A stretch of 64,000 nucleotides of DNA from Alphaproteobacteria bacterium (GTDB lineage: Bacteria > Pseudomonadota > Alphaproteobacteria > Micropepsales > Micropepsaceae). The notes under the pieces were generated by a model, which was not told the origin of the DNA, searched no databases, and saw only the letters and a program-made list of their open reading frames with translations. Where the stretch lies: NCBI GenBank assembly GCA_025924715.1, contig JAICHV010000008.1, positions 34,115 to 98,114 of the forward strand. Reading direction: 5' to 3'. Below are positions 43,440 to 53,649 of this stretch, in pieces (within the stretch, counting starts at the first letter, position 1; each line of letters opens with the position of its first letter). The position numbers and the translations under genes are program-made.

Positions 43440-46400
43440 TCATAGATGGGATGCCATTTCGCCCAGAGTGATTTTCACCAGATGGGTCCCGGGGTCCCTT
43501 GTCATGGCGATAGGCCCGGCCGGCAGAACTACGCCGTCCACGGACATGCTCGCAATGCCGCTGCAGCAGCGATCCGGGTTTTCCACCAGAATCTGATAAA
43601 CTGCGTCCCCGTGGCGAACGGTCGCTTCAAATTGCGGCCAGTTGCGCGGAATGACCGGCTCGATCCGCAGCATGTCACCCTGCAGGCGGATGCCCAGCAT
43701 ATATTCGATGGCGACACGGTACATCCAGCCCGCCGATCCGGAATACCAAGTCCAGCCACCGCGTCCGACATTGGGCGCTATGGAATAAACATCGCCACAG
43801 GCTACGTAAGGCTCTACGCGGTAGCGATTTGCTGCCGTGCGCGAGCGGGCATGGTTGATGGGATTGAGCATAGAGAATAGCTCGCCGGCACGGTCGCCAT
43901 TGCCCAACATGGCAAAGGCGGCGATGGTCCAGATGACGCCATGGGTATATTGGCCACCATTTTCCCGGATCCCGGCGGGATAGCCCTTAATGTATCCTGG
44001 GTCGTGCTGGCTAGCCACGAAAGGCGGCGTGAACAGGGTCATCAGTCCGTCCTCGGTGCGCACCAGGTACTTGTCCACCGCTTCCATGGCGCGGCGGGCG
44101 CGGTCCGGCGAGGCGACGCCGGACATCACGGACCATGATTGCGCGATGGAATCGATGCGGCACTCTCGGTTCGACGCCGAGCCGAGAGCAAAGCCATCGT
44201 CGAAATAGCCCCGGCGGTACCAGGCACCATCCCAACCCGTGTCTTCGAGCGCCTCCTTCAGGCCTCGCATGTGAAGCAACCATGTCGAAGCGCGCGGCGC
44301 ATCACGGTGTCGCTCGGCATAAGGCACAAACCGACGCAGCGCTTCGTGCAGGAACCAGCCCAGCCAGACGCTTTCTCCCCGGCCATGCTCGCCCACGCGG
44401 TTCATGCCGTCGTTCCAGTCGCCGGTGCCCATCAGGGGCAACCCATGGCTTCCCACTGCCAGGCTGGCGTCCAGGGCCCGGGCGCAATGTTCGTACAGAG
44501 TAGCGGTTTGCGCAGTAGCCTGCGGAAGGAAGAATGCATCATGCTCTCCCTCCTTCAGCGGCGGGCCCTGCAGGAAAGCGACGCTTTCGTCCAGAACCGC
44601 AATATCGCCGGTGGTTTCCACGTAATGGGCGGCGACATAGGCGAGCCAGGACTTGTCATCGGAAATCCGGGTGCGCACGCCCTTGCCGCTTTCCGGCAAC
44701 CACCAATGCTGCACGTCGCCTTCGGAAAACTGGCGCCCCGCGGCCCGCAGCAAATGTTCACGGGCCAATTCGGGATGCGACACGCACAGCGCCATACTGT
44801 CCTGCAGTTGGTCACGAAAACCATATGCGCCCGAGGCCTGGTAGAAGCCGGTGCGCGCCCAGAAACGGCATGACAGGGTCTGATAGATCAGCCAGCGATT
44901 GGTCAAAAGGTCCATCGCCCTGTCCGGCGTTTTAATCTGAATTGCGCCCAGAGTGTCGTCCCAGAAAGCCGTCACGCTGGCCAGCACCGCGGTGAAGTCC
45001 GCCTCGCGATATTTCTGTACCAAGGCGCGCGCTGCCCCTATATCGGCGCCTTGCCCCAATGCGAGGGACAGTTCGATGTCGGCGCCGGGCGCCAGTATGA
45101 TATCGGCCCGCAAAGCACCAGCCGGGTCCGATCCGCCACCGACACGCATAGAAAGCGGATCATTCGACCACAGAGCCGCTGGCGCATCATGGCCGCCATT
45201 GCGACCCAGGAACTCGCGGCGGTCGCCCGTCCAGGACGACTGCAGCCCCCCAATATCCATAAAGGCGACGCGTGCCGGGAACTCGGCACTGTGGGGATTT
45301 CGTGCGAAGAGAGCGCCGGTCTGTGGGTCGATTTCGGTAACGATGTGAGCGGCGCCCGCCATGCGGGTCGCGCCCAGCGCCCATTCCACATAATAGAATA
45401 TGGCTAGACGGCGCGGTCGATTCGACGTGTTGGTGATCTTGAGCCGCCCAAGCTTAACCGCATCCTCCAGCGGAACGAAGTGGGTCAGCCGACTTTCGAG
45501 ATCTCGCCCGGAATATTCGAAGGTGGAATATCCCTGCCCGTGACGAGCGATATAGTTGCCCAGCGCATCATCGATCGGTGCAGCAGTCGGGCAAAAGACC
45601 TCACCACTGTCAAGGTCCTTGAAGTAAACCACTTCGCTCGGTTCATTGGAGACCGGGTCGTTCGACCAGGCGTTGATCTGGTTTTGCTGGCTATTGATCG
45701 CCCAACAGAATCCACCGCCCTCCGCCGAAACTAGAAAGCCGAAATCCTTGTTCGAGATCACATTGGTCCAGGGGGCCGGCGTACGCATCCCACCGTACAA
45801 CACCACAATATATTCGCGGCCGTCCGCGCTGAAGCCGCCGATCCCATTGAAGACTTGCATCGGCGGCATCTCAAACACTGCCTTCCCTTGCCCGCCACCC
45901 AGGGACTTGGCGGGTTCATTCGGCAAAGGGGCGGCCGCATCGCGGTCGGGATTTAGTAGCTTGCTTAGTTGTTCAGCCAGCGAACCGCGCTTGGCGCTGA
46001 GATCGATACGCGCTGCCGCTCGAAGGGCCTCGCGACCCTCCGGTCCCAGCAAATCTGCGCGCAGCAGGAAAACCCTTCCATCCGCGCTGGCGGCCTGTTC
46101 ATTCCAAGGTTGGGTGTGAACCTGAGCCTCCAATGATTTTTGCAGGTCCTGAGCGTAGGAAGAAACGCGCTCGTTGAGAATGACCAAGTCCACCGCCAGC
46201 CTCTTCTTCCGCCAATACTCGTGTGCACGCAGGATTTGGGTGACGAAAGAGGCTTCTTCATTCTCGCTGATACGCACGAGGGCAATCGGAAGGTCGCCCG
46301 AAATCCCCGCACCCCATAGCATCGCGGCCGGGCGCCCGGCGCGCCCGAGCACTTCTGCCGGCGCTCGCAGGCTCTTGTCGTGGTAAATGAGATAGTTCGC

Positions 46401-49400
46401 GAGAAGTTGAAAGAGGTGGGCATCATCACCGCCAATACCCAGATATTGCAGCTGGGTCTGTGCGCTGCTGGCCGCCAGGGTTGTGGCCCGCTCGAAGGCG
46501 GCCGCGTCATGGTGTCGATCGACCAGGTCGATGATCTCCGCACGGGACGCCGCAGCCATGGTCCAGAACGACAAGGTAATAGTCTGGCCTCGGGGAATCT
46601 GTACCCGCCGGCGCAGGCTGAAGATGGGGTCCAGCACTGCCCCGTCGCTGTTGGACAGAGGCCAGCCCTCGAAAATGGCAGCGGCCGAACGCGCGTTACG
46701 ACCGCGCGTAAGGAATTTGCCTCGATCAGTTTCATATTGGACAGCGCCCACCGACCCGGATTCTGCGACGCTAAGATGGGCAGCCCAGATTGGCTGGTCG
46801 GACGGCGAGCGTGGACGACGGCTCGCGAGCAGCGCGCCTGTTTCGCGCAGATATTCGGTCTCCACGAACAATTTGGAAAACGCCTGGTGGGCGTCATCAT
46901 CGACCGGCCTGGCCAACGCCAGCTCGGAATAGGACGTGACTTCGATCTCGCGCAATCGCGTGCTGTTGTTGGTGATGGAGACGCGCCGCACCTCAGCATC
47001 ATCCTCCGGCGAAACCAGCACTTCCATGACTGTGGTGAGCGAATGGTCAACACGTCGGATGGTGGCGCGGTCTTCCGAAAAGACCGCCCCATATTGATCC
47101 GGTTCCTGCGCGGTGGGTTGATAGCCAGCGGACCAAACCCGGCCGCTGCGAAGATCACGCAGATAAATGAAGGCTCCCCACTGGTCGCGCGTCGGATCTT
47201 CGCGCCATCGGGTAACCGCCATTCCTCGCCAGCGGCTATACCCGCTTCCCGACGCCGTTAGCATCAGCGAATAACTGCCATTGGACATCAGATGTGTGCG
47301 TGGCATCGCAGTGTGCGGCGTGGTGAAACTGCGGGGTATGCGCGACGTTTTGTCGAAGAAGGTTATGGCGCCAGTCTGCATTTCGGGCGGGAGGCGAGCC
47401 AAAGCCACATCTCGAGGCATGCGTTCCTGCAATAGCAATTCGGCAGCCTGCACCATCGGTTCCGCATGAAAGCGCTGACGCATCGCGCCATCGTGGATCA
47501 CATTGTCGATGCCCAGGATCATCATGCCCTGGTGATGCGCCATATAAGTCTTGATTATTGCACTGTTGACGTCTGCCGGTAGTCTCGCGCGCGTGAAATC
47601 GATTGCCTCGTACCAGCCGTACTCGCCCCGCGCTCCCATTTGGCTGAGCCGATCCAGGTTTTGCCGTGCGGCCACGGGGTCGATCATCGCGGCCAGTCCG
47701 CTGGCATAGGGGGCAATAACCGTATTTTCGCTCAAACCGCGCTTAAGGCCGAGGTCGGGAACGCCAAATCCGGAATATTGGTAGTTCTGCTCTCGATCCA
47801 GGGCGTAGTACTGCGACTCCGAAATGCCCCAGGGAATGTTCAACTGCTGCCCATAGGCGATCTGATGGCGCACGGCGGCCTTGTTGCTGGCCGCCAGCAG
47901 GCTCCCGGCCGGCTCATGCATAATTAGCGATGGCATCAGATATTCGAACATCGAACCGGACCAGGACTGCAACGCTGCGGAACGGCCGAAAGGCGCTAAG
48001 GTCCGACCCAGGTGAAGCCAATGACGGGTCGGCACGTCGCCTTTGGCGATAGCGAAGAAACTTGCTAGCCGCGCTTCCGAGGCCAGAAGATCATAGGCGT
48101 TGGTATCCAGCACCCGGTCGTCGACGCGATAGCCGATCGAGAGCAGCTGCCGGCCCTGGTCGAACAGGAAGCCGAACTCCATGCGCTGGGCAAGCTCACG
48201 GCAGGACTGCGCAATGCAATCCAGGCGGGGCATCAGATCGGAGGCGCCCGCTTCAAAGTCTTCCAAATGACTGCGTATGGTGCTGGCCAACGCTGCGAGC
48301 GGCGAAACGGGCGCGCTGTGGGAAGAACCGCCGGCAAGCCCCAATATACGTTCGGCCTGCTGGCCAAGTTCGCCAAGGACTGCGTCGAAGGTGCCGTCTT
48401 GCGGCCCCTCCAGCATGCACAGAAATTGGTCAAGCGCAGCCTGCAATGCCGAATCTGACGCCCCTGTCAGAATGGCCGGAGCCCGCTCCAGCACCATCGC
48501 GAATGTATCGCGCAGGCCGGCGCGGATGCGGCCAGCATCGGCTGGGCGGCGCATCTGGGCGCAACCATGCTGCACCACCAGCAGGTTGCCCGCGAGGTTG
48601 CCGCTGTCCACGGTGGAGACATAACGCGGTTCCAGGGTGCGCAGGCTTTCGGTATCGTACCAGTTCAGGAAATGGCCACGATAGTGTTCCATCCGGTGAA
48701 GGGTCGTAACCGTGGCCTCCAGGCGTGCCACCGCTTCCCGTGTGCCAATCCAGCCAAAATCCCGCGCGGCCAAGATAACGTTGAGATACATGCCGATATT
48801 CGTGGGCGAGGTGCGATGAGCAACAACCCCCTTCGGCGCTTCCTGAAAATTATCGGGCGGCAGGTGATTGTCAGCGGCGGTGACAAATTTCTCGAAGAAG
48901 GACCAGGTCTGACGGGCAGCCAGACGCAGCGCGTCGGTTTCCTGCTGCGAAATTTCCAAATGGGGTTCGACGGCAGGGGCCTGGCTGGCCCAGCGCGCGA
49001 TCAGCGGCGACAACAGCCAGAACGATAGAAAGGGCGCGGCTGTCAATGCATTCACCGGATTATGCATTGCAATGCTGGTAGCGGCGGCGAGGGTAAACGC
49101 CGTGCTTCCCAGAAGCTGGAAGGCTAGGCCCTTGCTGGCGCTAGGCCGGTTATAGGCGCTCTGGGCGAAGGTCACCCATTCCAGCAGGTTGCGCCGAGAA
49201 ACCAACAGCCGGAATATGCTCCGCAGCATGGCGTCCATCGCCAGATACGCGAGACGGGCCAGGAAGGTGACGTTGAACAGTATCTGGGTAGAGGCGAGGA
49301 GCATATCGTGCGCTAGGTTGCGGGCATGGCCGCGCAGAGAAAATCCTTTACGTCGCGGCAGCACGGCCGAGAGGATCGGCAGCATCGGTGGCAGCGCAAT

Positions 49401-51899
49401 CACCAGCGTTAGGAATACGGTCCATGCCCAGGAGGCGGGGGTGGGCAATTGCCAGCCGATCAGGAATGCCAGCAGGGTTGCCGGTGCCGACAGAGAGCGG
49501 CGAATATTGTCCAGCATTTTCCAACGCCCGAGCGCCGGCATTGCCCTGGATCCCTCGCGTGGACCAAATCTCAATATCCACGGCAGCAGCTGCCAGTCGC
49601 CGCGCATCCAGCGATGCTGGCGCGCCACCTCGACGTCGTAACGCGAGGGAAACTCCTCCACCACCTCAATGTCGGAAGCCAGCGCTGCGCGGGCAAACAC
49701 ACCTTCCAACAGATCGTGACTGAGCACGGTATTGTCCGGAATCTGCTGCAGCAATGCACTTTCGAAGGCGTCGATATTGTAGATGCCCTTGCCGACAAAA
49801 GAGCCTTCCTCGAACAGGTCCTGGTAGACGTCCGAGACGGCGAAGGCATAAGGATCGAGCCCATTGGGGCCTGAAAAGGCCCATTGGAACAGCGAACTCT
49901 CCGAACCGTCGGGCAGCGATGGGGTTACACGCGGCTGGAGGATGCCGTAGCCGTGCGAAACCCGTCCGAGCACGGCATCGAATTCGGCAAGATTAAGAGG
50001 GTGCGCCATCTTTCCGATCAACCGCTTGGCGGCGCCGCGTGGCAGTCGGGTATCTGCATCCAGGGTGATTACATATTGGACATTCGGTGCCAGCTGCTCG
50101 CGGGCCTGCGCGCTATCGAGAAAACTCGTATCCTTTGCGCCTCGCAACAGCCTGTTAAGCTCATGGAGCTTTCCACGCTTACGCTCCCAGCCCATCCAGC
50201 GGCCCTGCATCGGATTCCACAGCCGGCGGCGATGCAACAAGACGAAAAGCGGCAGCTCACCCCGCCCATAGCAGCTGTTTAGCTCGTCTATTCCCGCTCG
50301 CGCCTGCTCAAGCGACTGAGCATCGCCAGGCATGTGCTCGCTATCCCCATCTGCCCAATCGGACAGCAGGATAAATTGCATCCGAGCATCCGGATTGGAC
50401 AGGTAGTGAATCTCCAGGCCTGCGACCTGCTCCCGCACCTGCGCGTCACTCGTCAGCAACAACGGAACGACCAGCACGGTGGATAGGCAATCGGGCACCC
50501 CCTCCTTCAGCGACAGGGCCGGCAGGATCTTTGGGGCCCAGCGATTGGTCACCGCGCGATTGACGAGCGCGGTCGCCAATTGCGACGCAGGAACAAAACC
50601 GACAAGCGCCAACAGGGGAAGGCTCCCAGCGCCTAGCCCCAAGAAGACCATCGCAATCAGCGCGAGAAACAGGATCAGCGCGGCTGTGAGCGCCAGAAAT
50701 ATCAAATACCCCGTCAAGCCGGTGGCCCTGGCATTGCGCCAAAAGCGCTGCCGCCAGGATGGGAGGTAGCCCATCTTTGCCTGAAACTTGTGCCGGCCTT
50801 CGCCAATGAGATAATAGCCAGGATCCTGCTGCCGCGCCGGCGCTGCCTTGTTCCGCGCGGCTTCATGCACCGCCGCGGCAGCGATGGCGATCTCGTCCAT
50901 CGGCGCGCGACGCGCCAGCTTCTCGACAGCGCGCCGGTAGCGGTCGCGTGTCGGAAAGTCCATTTTCAGGTAACCGGGATATTCCCGCAGCGCACGATCC
51001 GTCAGGCTGACACTTTCGAAGAATTCCGTCCAATCGATATTGGACACGAGCCGCATTGCGTTGATGACGTTGCGCGCCGATATGTCATCGGCGCCCTGCA
51101 GCTGATATTCTCTCTGAATCAAGGCATCGCTGGTTGTATTCTGGCCGCGCAGATGACCCTCTATGGCGCTCAGTACGGCGTCGGCGGCGTCGTTCTGGCC
51201 GCGCAAGCGCTGCTCCAGCCGTGTGATAAAGGTGGGGGAGACATTTCCGAAATCGGTAAGCGACGGATGGTCGTCATTTGGCTTGCCCGCCAGGATGTCC
51301 TGCGCGAAACCTTCGGCGCGTGTAGCGTCATCCAGCCGGTCGACCACAAGCTCTATTAGGCGGTGTAAATTTTCCACCAGCGTGATGCGCAAGGTGATCG
51401 CGATTGCCCACAGCTCGCCGATGTTGAGAGGATCCACTTCTTGATAAGCGCGGACAAATCTTTCCAACCGGTCCAGGTCGAAAGCACCGTCGGTATGCGC
51501 GATCAACGCCCAAGTGATCCCATAGAGCCGGGGATATCCCGTCAGGGGTCCGCCGGTCAGCTTGGGAAGTTCATTGTAGAAATCCGCCGGGAGGTCTCCC
51601 TGCGCTTTGCGAATCTGTTCTTCCACAATATGGAAGTTGTCGAGAAACCACTCACCCGCCGAAGTTATCTGCTGGCCATGCTTGGCTGCTTTTGCCAGCT
51701 CACGAAAGGCGACAACAAGGTGTGCGGAATTTCTGTTTAACCGCTGCCGAAGGCTTTTGACCCGACGCGCGGGAGTCCCCACTGGCTGGGCGCTTGCAAG
51801 GCTTTTAGCGTGTTGCTCCAGCCGCTCTGCGCTGAAGAGCTCAGCTCGAATAGGCGGAAGTCCGCTGGTGCTACGCCGTATATCAAAGATTCCGCGCAC
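43440..51899 (-). CDS. ndvB: Cyclic beta-1,2-glucan synthase (NdvB/ChvB type)
   Basis: 2819 residues, the family's usual size. Hydrophobic clusters at about 396-440, 800-845 and 926-970; between the first two lies the GT84 glycosyltransferase domain with FILLSDWADGDSE (about 507) and VQYVITLDADTRLP (about 610). The C-terminal 1600 residues hold the repeated GH94-like phosphorylase regions, with ARAALVQK-type helices, WSNDPVSNEPSEVVYF and GDWNDGMNRVGEHGRGES (about 2490). It builds cyclic beta-1,2-glucans from UDP-glucose at the inner membrane for osmotic adaptation and host contact. GTG start; EcfG-like promoter 30 bp upstream. No ndvA exporter is present nearby. Confidence 0.93.
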   Translation of the reverse strand: MRGIFDIRRSTSGLPPIRAELFSAERLEQHAKSLASAQPVGTPARRVKSLRQRLNRNSAHLVVAFRELAKAAKHGQQITSAGEWFLDNFHIVEEQIRKAQGDLPADFYNELPKLTGGPLTGYPRLYGITWALIAHTDGAFDLDRLERFVRAYQEVDPLNIGELWAIAITLRITLVENLHRLIELVVDRLDDATRAEGFAQDILAGKPNDDHPSLTDFGNVSPTFITRLEQRLRGQNDAADAVLSAIEGHLRGQNTTSDALIQREYQLQGADDISARNVINAMRLVSNIDWTEFFESVSLTDRALREYPGYLKMDFPTRDRYRRAVEKLARRAPMDEIAIAAAAVHEAARNKAAPARQQDPGYYLIGEGRHKFQAKMGYLPSWRQRFWRNARATGLTGYLIFLALTAALILFLALIAMVFLGLGAGSLPLLALVGFVPASQLATALVNRAVTNRWAPKILPALSLKEGVPDCLSTVLVVPLLLTSDAQVREQVAGLEIHYLSNPDARMQFILLSDWADGDSEHMPGDAQSLEQARAGIDELNSCYGRGELPLFVLLHRRRLWNPMQGRWMGWERKRGKLHELNRLLRGAKDTSFLDSAQAREQLAPNVQYVITLDADTRLPRGAAKRLIGKMAHPLNLAEFDAVLGRVSHGYGILQPRVTPSLPDGSESSLFQWAFSGPNGLDPYAFAVSDVYQDLFEEGSFVGKGIYNIDAFESALLQQIPDNTVLSHDLLEGVFARAALASDIEVVEEFPSRYDVEVARQHRWMRGDWQLLPWILRFGPREGSRAMPALGRWKMLDNIRRSLSAPATLLAFLIGWQLPTPASWAWTVFLTLVIALPPMLPILSAVLPRRKGFSLRGHARNLAHDMLLASTQILFNVTFLARLAYLAMDAMLRSIFRLLVSRRNLLEWVTFAQSAYNRPSASKGLAFQLLGSTAFTLAAATSIAMHNPVNALTAAPFLSFWLLSPLIARWASQAPAVEPHLEISQQETDALRLAARQTWSFFEKFVTAADNHLPPDNFQEAPKGVVAHRTSPTNIGMYLNVILAARDFGWIGTREAVARLEATVTTLHRMEHYRGHFLNWYDTESLRTLEPRYVSTVDSGNLAGNLLVVQHGCAQMRRPADAGRIRAGLRDTFAMVLERAPAILTGASDSALQAALDQFLCMLEGPQDGTFDAVLGELGQQAERILGLAGGSSHSAPVSPLAALASTIRSHLEDFEAGASDLMPRLDCIAQSCRELAQRMEFGFLFDQGRQLLSIGYRVDDRVLDTNAYDLLASEARLASFFAIAKGDVPTRHWLHLGRTLAPFGRSAALQSWSGSMFEYLMPSLIMHEPAGSLLAASNKAAVRHQIAYGQQLNIPWGISESQYYALDREQNYQYSGFGVPDLGLKRGLSENTVIAPYASGLAAMIDPVAARQNLDRLSQMGARGEYGWYEAIDFTRARLPADVNSAIIKTYMAHHQGMMILGIDNVIHDGAMRQRFHAEPMVQAAELLLQERMPRDVALARLPPEMQTGAITFFDKTSRIPRSFTTPHTAMPRTHLMSNGSYSLMLTASGSGYSRWRGMAVTRWREDPTRDQWGAFIYLRDLRSGRVWSAGYQPTAQEPDQYGAVFSEDRATIRRVDHSLTTVMEVLVSPEDDAEVRRVSITNNSTRLREIEVTSYSELALARPVDDDAHQAFSKLFVETEYLRETGALLASRRPRSPSDQPIWAAHLSVAESGSVGAVQYETDRGKFLTRGRNARSAAAIFEGWPLSNSDGAVLDPIFSLRRRVQIPRGQTITLSFWTMAAASRAEIIDLVDRHHDAAAFERATTLAASSAQTQLQYLGIGGDDAHLFQLLANYLIYHDKSLRAPAEVLGRAGRPAAMLWGAGISGDLPIALVRISENEEASFVTQILRAHEYWRKKRLAVDLVILNERVSSYAQDLQKSLEAQVHTQPWNEQAASADGRVFLLRADLLGPEGREALRAAARIDLSAKRGSLAEQLSKLLNPDRDAAAPLPNEPAKSLGGGQGKAVFEMPPMQVFNGIGGFSADGREYIVVLYGGMRTPAPWTNVISNKDFGFLVSAEGGGFCWAINSQQNQINAWSNDPVSNEPSEVVYFKDLDSGEVFCPTAAPIDDALGNYIARHGQGYSTFEYSGRDLESRLTHFVPLEDAVKLGRLKITNTSNRPRRLAIFYYVEWALGATRMAGAAHIVTEIDPQTGALFARNPHSAEFPARVAFMDIGGLQSSWTGDRREFLGRNGGHDAPAALWSNDPLSMRVGGGSDPAGALRADIILAPGADIELSLALGQGADIGAARALVQKYREADFTAVLASVTAFWDDTLGAIQIKTPDRAMDLLTNRWLIYQTLSCRFWARTGFYQASGAYGFRDQLQDSMALCVSHPELAREHLLRAAGRQFSEGDVQHWWLPESGKGVRTRISDDKSWLAYVAAHYVETTGDIAVLDESVAFLQGPPLKEGEHDAFFLPQATAQTATLYEHCARALDASLAVGSHGLPLMGTGDWNDGMNRVGEHGRGESVWLGWFLHEALRRFVPYAERHRDAPRASTWLLHMRGLKEALEDTGWDGAWYRRGYFDDGFALGSASNRECRIDSIAQSWSVMSGVASPDRARRAMEAVDKYLVRTEDGLMTLFTPPFVASQHDPGYIKGYPAGIRENGGQYTHGVIWTIAAFAMLGNGDRAGELFSMLNPINHARSRTAANRYRVEPYVACGDVYSIAPNVGRGGWTWYSGSAGWMYRVAIEYMLGIRLQGDMLRIEPVIPRNWPQFEATVRHGDAVYQILVENPDRCCSGIASMSVDGVVLPAGPIAMTRDPGTHLVKITLGEMASHL

Positions 51900-51929
51900 C
51901 CATGCCGGAGACCGCCCACCTGACCATGC

Positions 51930-51954
51930 AACTCCTGGAGTGTAACAAAGTTCC
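51930..51954 (-). promoter_or_regulatory. Sigma-EcfG-like promoter of ndvB (GGAAC-N16-AGTT)
   Basis: Minus-strand GGAAC, 16 bp, AGTT, one base off consensus. About 30 bp upstream of the GTG start of the glucan synthase. The rest of 51900-52292 has no supported gene, though a plus-strand frame from 52025 looks weakly protein-like. Confidence 0.45.
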
Positions 51955-52292
51955 CACCCTTATCTCTTAATGCCGTGAGTCCAAGGTTGCAAATTGATCC
52001 AGCACCTTTGCCGTCAACACCGCCATGGCGAAGACAGCGCGCGACAGCTTTATCGTGCGAAGTGATGTTGACCTCGAACATATACAATTATCCGGCGCGG
52101 CTAAGCGGCGTCGAAATTTCCAGTCGGATGCGGACGAAGGTCGCTCACTTGATGAGCCATGCCTCGAAATGCGTAACAGCGAAGGGGAAGTGATAACCGC
52201 CCTTTCGGTGCCCGAAATTCTGGTCCGTCCGGTTTCGCCGAGATTTCACGACAATTGCCATCCAAACAAAGTGACGGGCTTGGCGGCAGCCC

Positions 52293-52559
52293 CTAATAAT
52301 ACCGCCCTGGCAGCATGCCGGATAAGGCAACGGAGGCGATGGCGAGCGCCACCCCGGCGGCGAACACCCACGAACCCAATCTCGCGCCCGGTCCGCGCCA
52401 GGACTCTGGGGGGATCGCGCCCGAATCTTCTCGCGCGGCCTGCGCATTGAGGCTGACAAAGTACCAACCGAATATCGACAGGCCGGCCAAAGCGAAAGCC
52501 AAACCCGCCATGCTAATGACCTTTTGCACATGCCAAGCTGTATCGAGAACCAATTCCAT
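52293..52559 (-). CDS. Small membrane protein, PESWRGPG family, copy 2
   Basis: 88 residues: MELVLDTAWHVQKVISMAGL, SIFGWYFVSLNAQAARED, IPPESWRGPGARLGSWVF, and a second helix ending LSGMLPGRYY. The start at 52559 matches copy 1. It follows the upstream gene by 2 nt and shares its transcript, which likely starts at the EcfG-like promoter 53078-53102. Confidence 0.7.
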   Translation of the reverse strand: MELVLDTAWHVQKVISMAGLAFALAGLSIFGWYFVSLNAQAAREDSGAIPPESWRGPGARLGSWVFAAGVALAIASVALSGMLPGRYY

Positions 52560-52561
52560 GA

Positions 52562-52942
52562 CTATGGAGCCCGGCTCGCTGCGAGTGGATCTGCTGCTCT
52601 CGGTCGCCTGTTCAGTCGGTCGACTTTTCGTTCGCCACACCAAACCTCAATGGTGTGGGTACTGGTAAGCCGCTCACCCTCGCTGAGCGCCGCCGCATCG
52701 TCTGCGCACCGAGAATGTCGCACTGTGATCACCACGTCATTGCGGTCAAGGAAACATAGGCGGTAGTTATGTGGTTCGGAGCCCGTAACATCCAGCGGGA
52801 TTGGCTCCTTATGAGCGGATTGCGGCTGCTCCGGCGCCACTACCACGGACCTTTCCAACGCCATGCGCCCGATCTCGTCTTTTATCTGGATGGTGGGAGG
52901 GATCGGGTATTTGCGTCCAAAGCGAATGTAATAGTCTTTCAC
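52562..52942 (-). CDS. Small hypothetical stress-type protein
   Basis: 126 residues, GTG start with AGAGGG upstream. The middle part HNYRLCFLDRNDVVITVRHS, CADDAAALSEGERL and TIEVWCGERKV resembles a widespread alphaproteobacterial family of short beta-alpha proteins (YRLYFLD...IELW). Function unknown. A perfect EcfG-type promoter lies about 130 bp upstream. Confidence 0.6.
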   Translation of the reverse strand: MKDYYIRFGRKYPIPPTIQIKDEIGRMALERSVVVAPEQPQSAHKEPIPLDVTGSEPHNYRLCFLDRNDVVITVRHSRCADDAAALSEGERLTSTHTIEVWCGERKVDRLNRRPRAADPLAASRAP

Positions 52943-53077
52943 GGTGCCCTCTTCGTTCGTTGTCCCGCGGAATGCGCGGCCATGTTGAAAGCTCCACGAG
53001 GGATCTGGCCGCCGACGGATCGCCGGAGCTCAAAGCCTGCAAATGTTTGAAATGCGCCACAATCGCGGCAAAGAGGC

Positions 53078-53102
53078 AACGCATCCGGTCGGTAAAAGTT
53101 CC
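53078..53102 (-). promoter_or_regulatory. Sigma-EcfG-like promoter, perfect consensus
   Basis: Minus-strand GGAAC-N16-CGTT. It reads toward the two small genes at 52562-52942 and 52293-52559, with a leader of about 130 nt. 52943-53251 carries no gene. Confidence 0.6.
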
Positions 53103-53251
53103 GCAAGGGGTACAAGGGGCGTCGAAAGCCTATTTCCGCGCCGCCTCGGACCTCGTTTTGCGGTAACCGCAAAGTCCCTGCCCCGCACATATCCCCCTGG
53201 CGGAAATTAAGAACGCGCGGGCGGCGCCGGAACAGCGGCCCAGGAGATCTC

Positions 53252-53547
53252 ATTTATACCAAGCTCGTCTTCGCCGCGGTCCTCTGCGCCTTTGGGTGAC
53301 AGGCATGGCTGGTTGCGCACCTGCCGTTGCGCCAACGGCCCCTTCGGAGGGCCTGCCCGATGACCCAGGAAAGACCGAGACTCTCGCGGCCTGCAGCGGC
53401 GGCCACGGCATCGGCCAAATCATGGGTCAGCATCGTGACGCGGCCCAGTGGTCCAGCAGCGTCACCGCCATGATCAACAACGGAGCGCCGGTCACCGATG
53501 CAGACCTAGGCAAGGTGAACTACCTCGCCGCCCATTTCGGTCCCTAG
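53252..53547 (+). pseudogene. Decayed cytochrome c-like gene
   Basis: The signal peptide is read in one frame (TKLVFAAVLCAFG then stop, after AGGAG and an ATT where ATG is expected) and the mature domain in the next frame (TLAACSGGHGIGQIM, WSSSVTAMINNGAPVTDADL, VNYLAAHFGP). The domain matches small cytochrome c domains of quinoprotein type, but the haem site CxxCH is CSGGH, with the second Cys lost. Start, frame and haem site are all damaged, so it is most likely dead. Confidence 0.6.
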
Positions 53548-53649
53548 GAGCCGCAAGATCGATATGCGCAATGCCGTCCCCTGCCGGGCCGGACTAGCGG
53601 GGTGCGCATGGAATTCGCGCGGTCGCAGACCGCAGCCGGGCGGCCGCTG

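Noticed and set aside
45965..47158. Minus-strand frame of 397 codons inside ndvB, and several plus-strand frames opposite ndvB
   Set aside because: All are shadows of the 8.5 kb glucan synthase frame, which is unbroken and family-like throughout.
52025..52450. Plus-strand frame of 141 codons
   Set aside because: The first half looks weakly protein-like, but the second is antisense to the PESWRGPG gene; no ribosome site or family. Possibly a relic.
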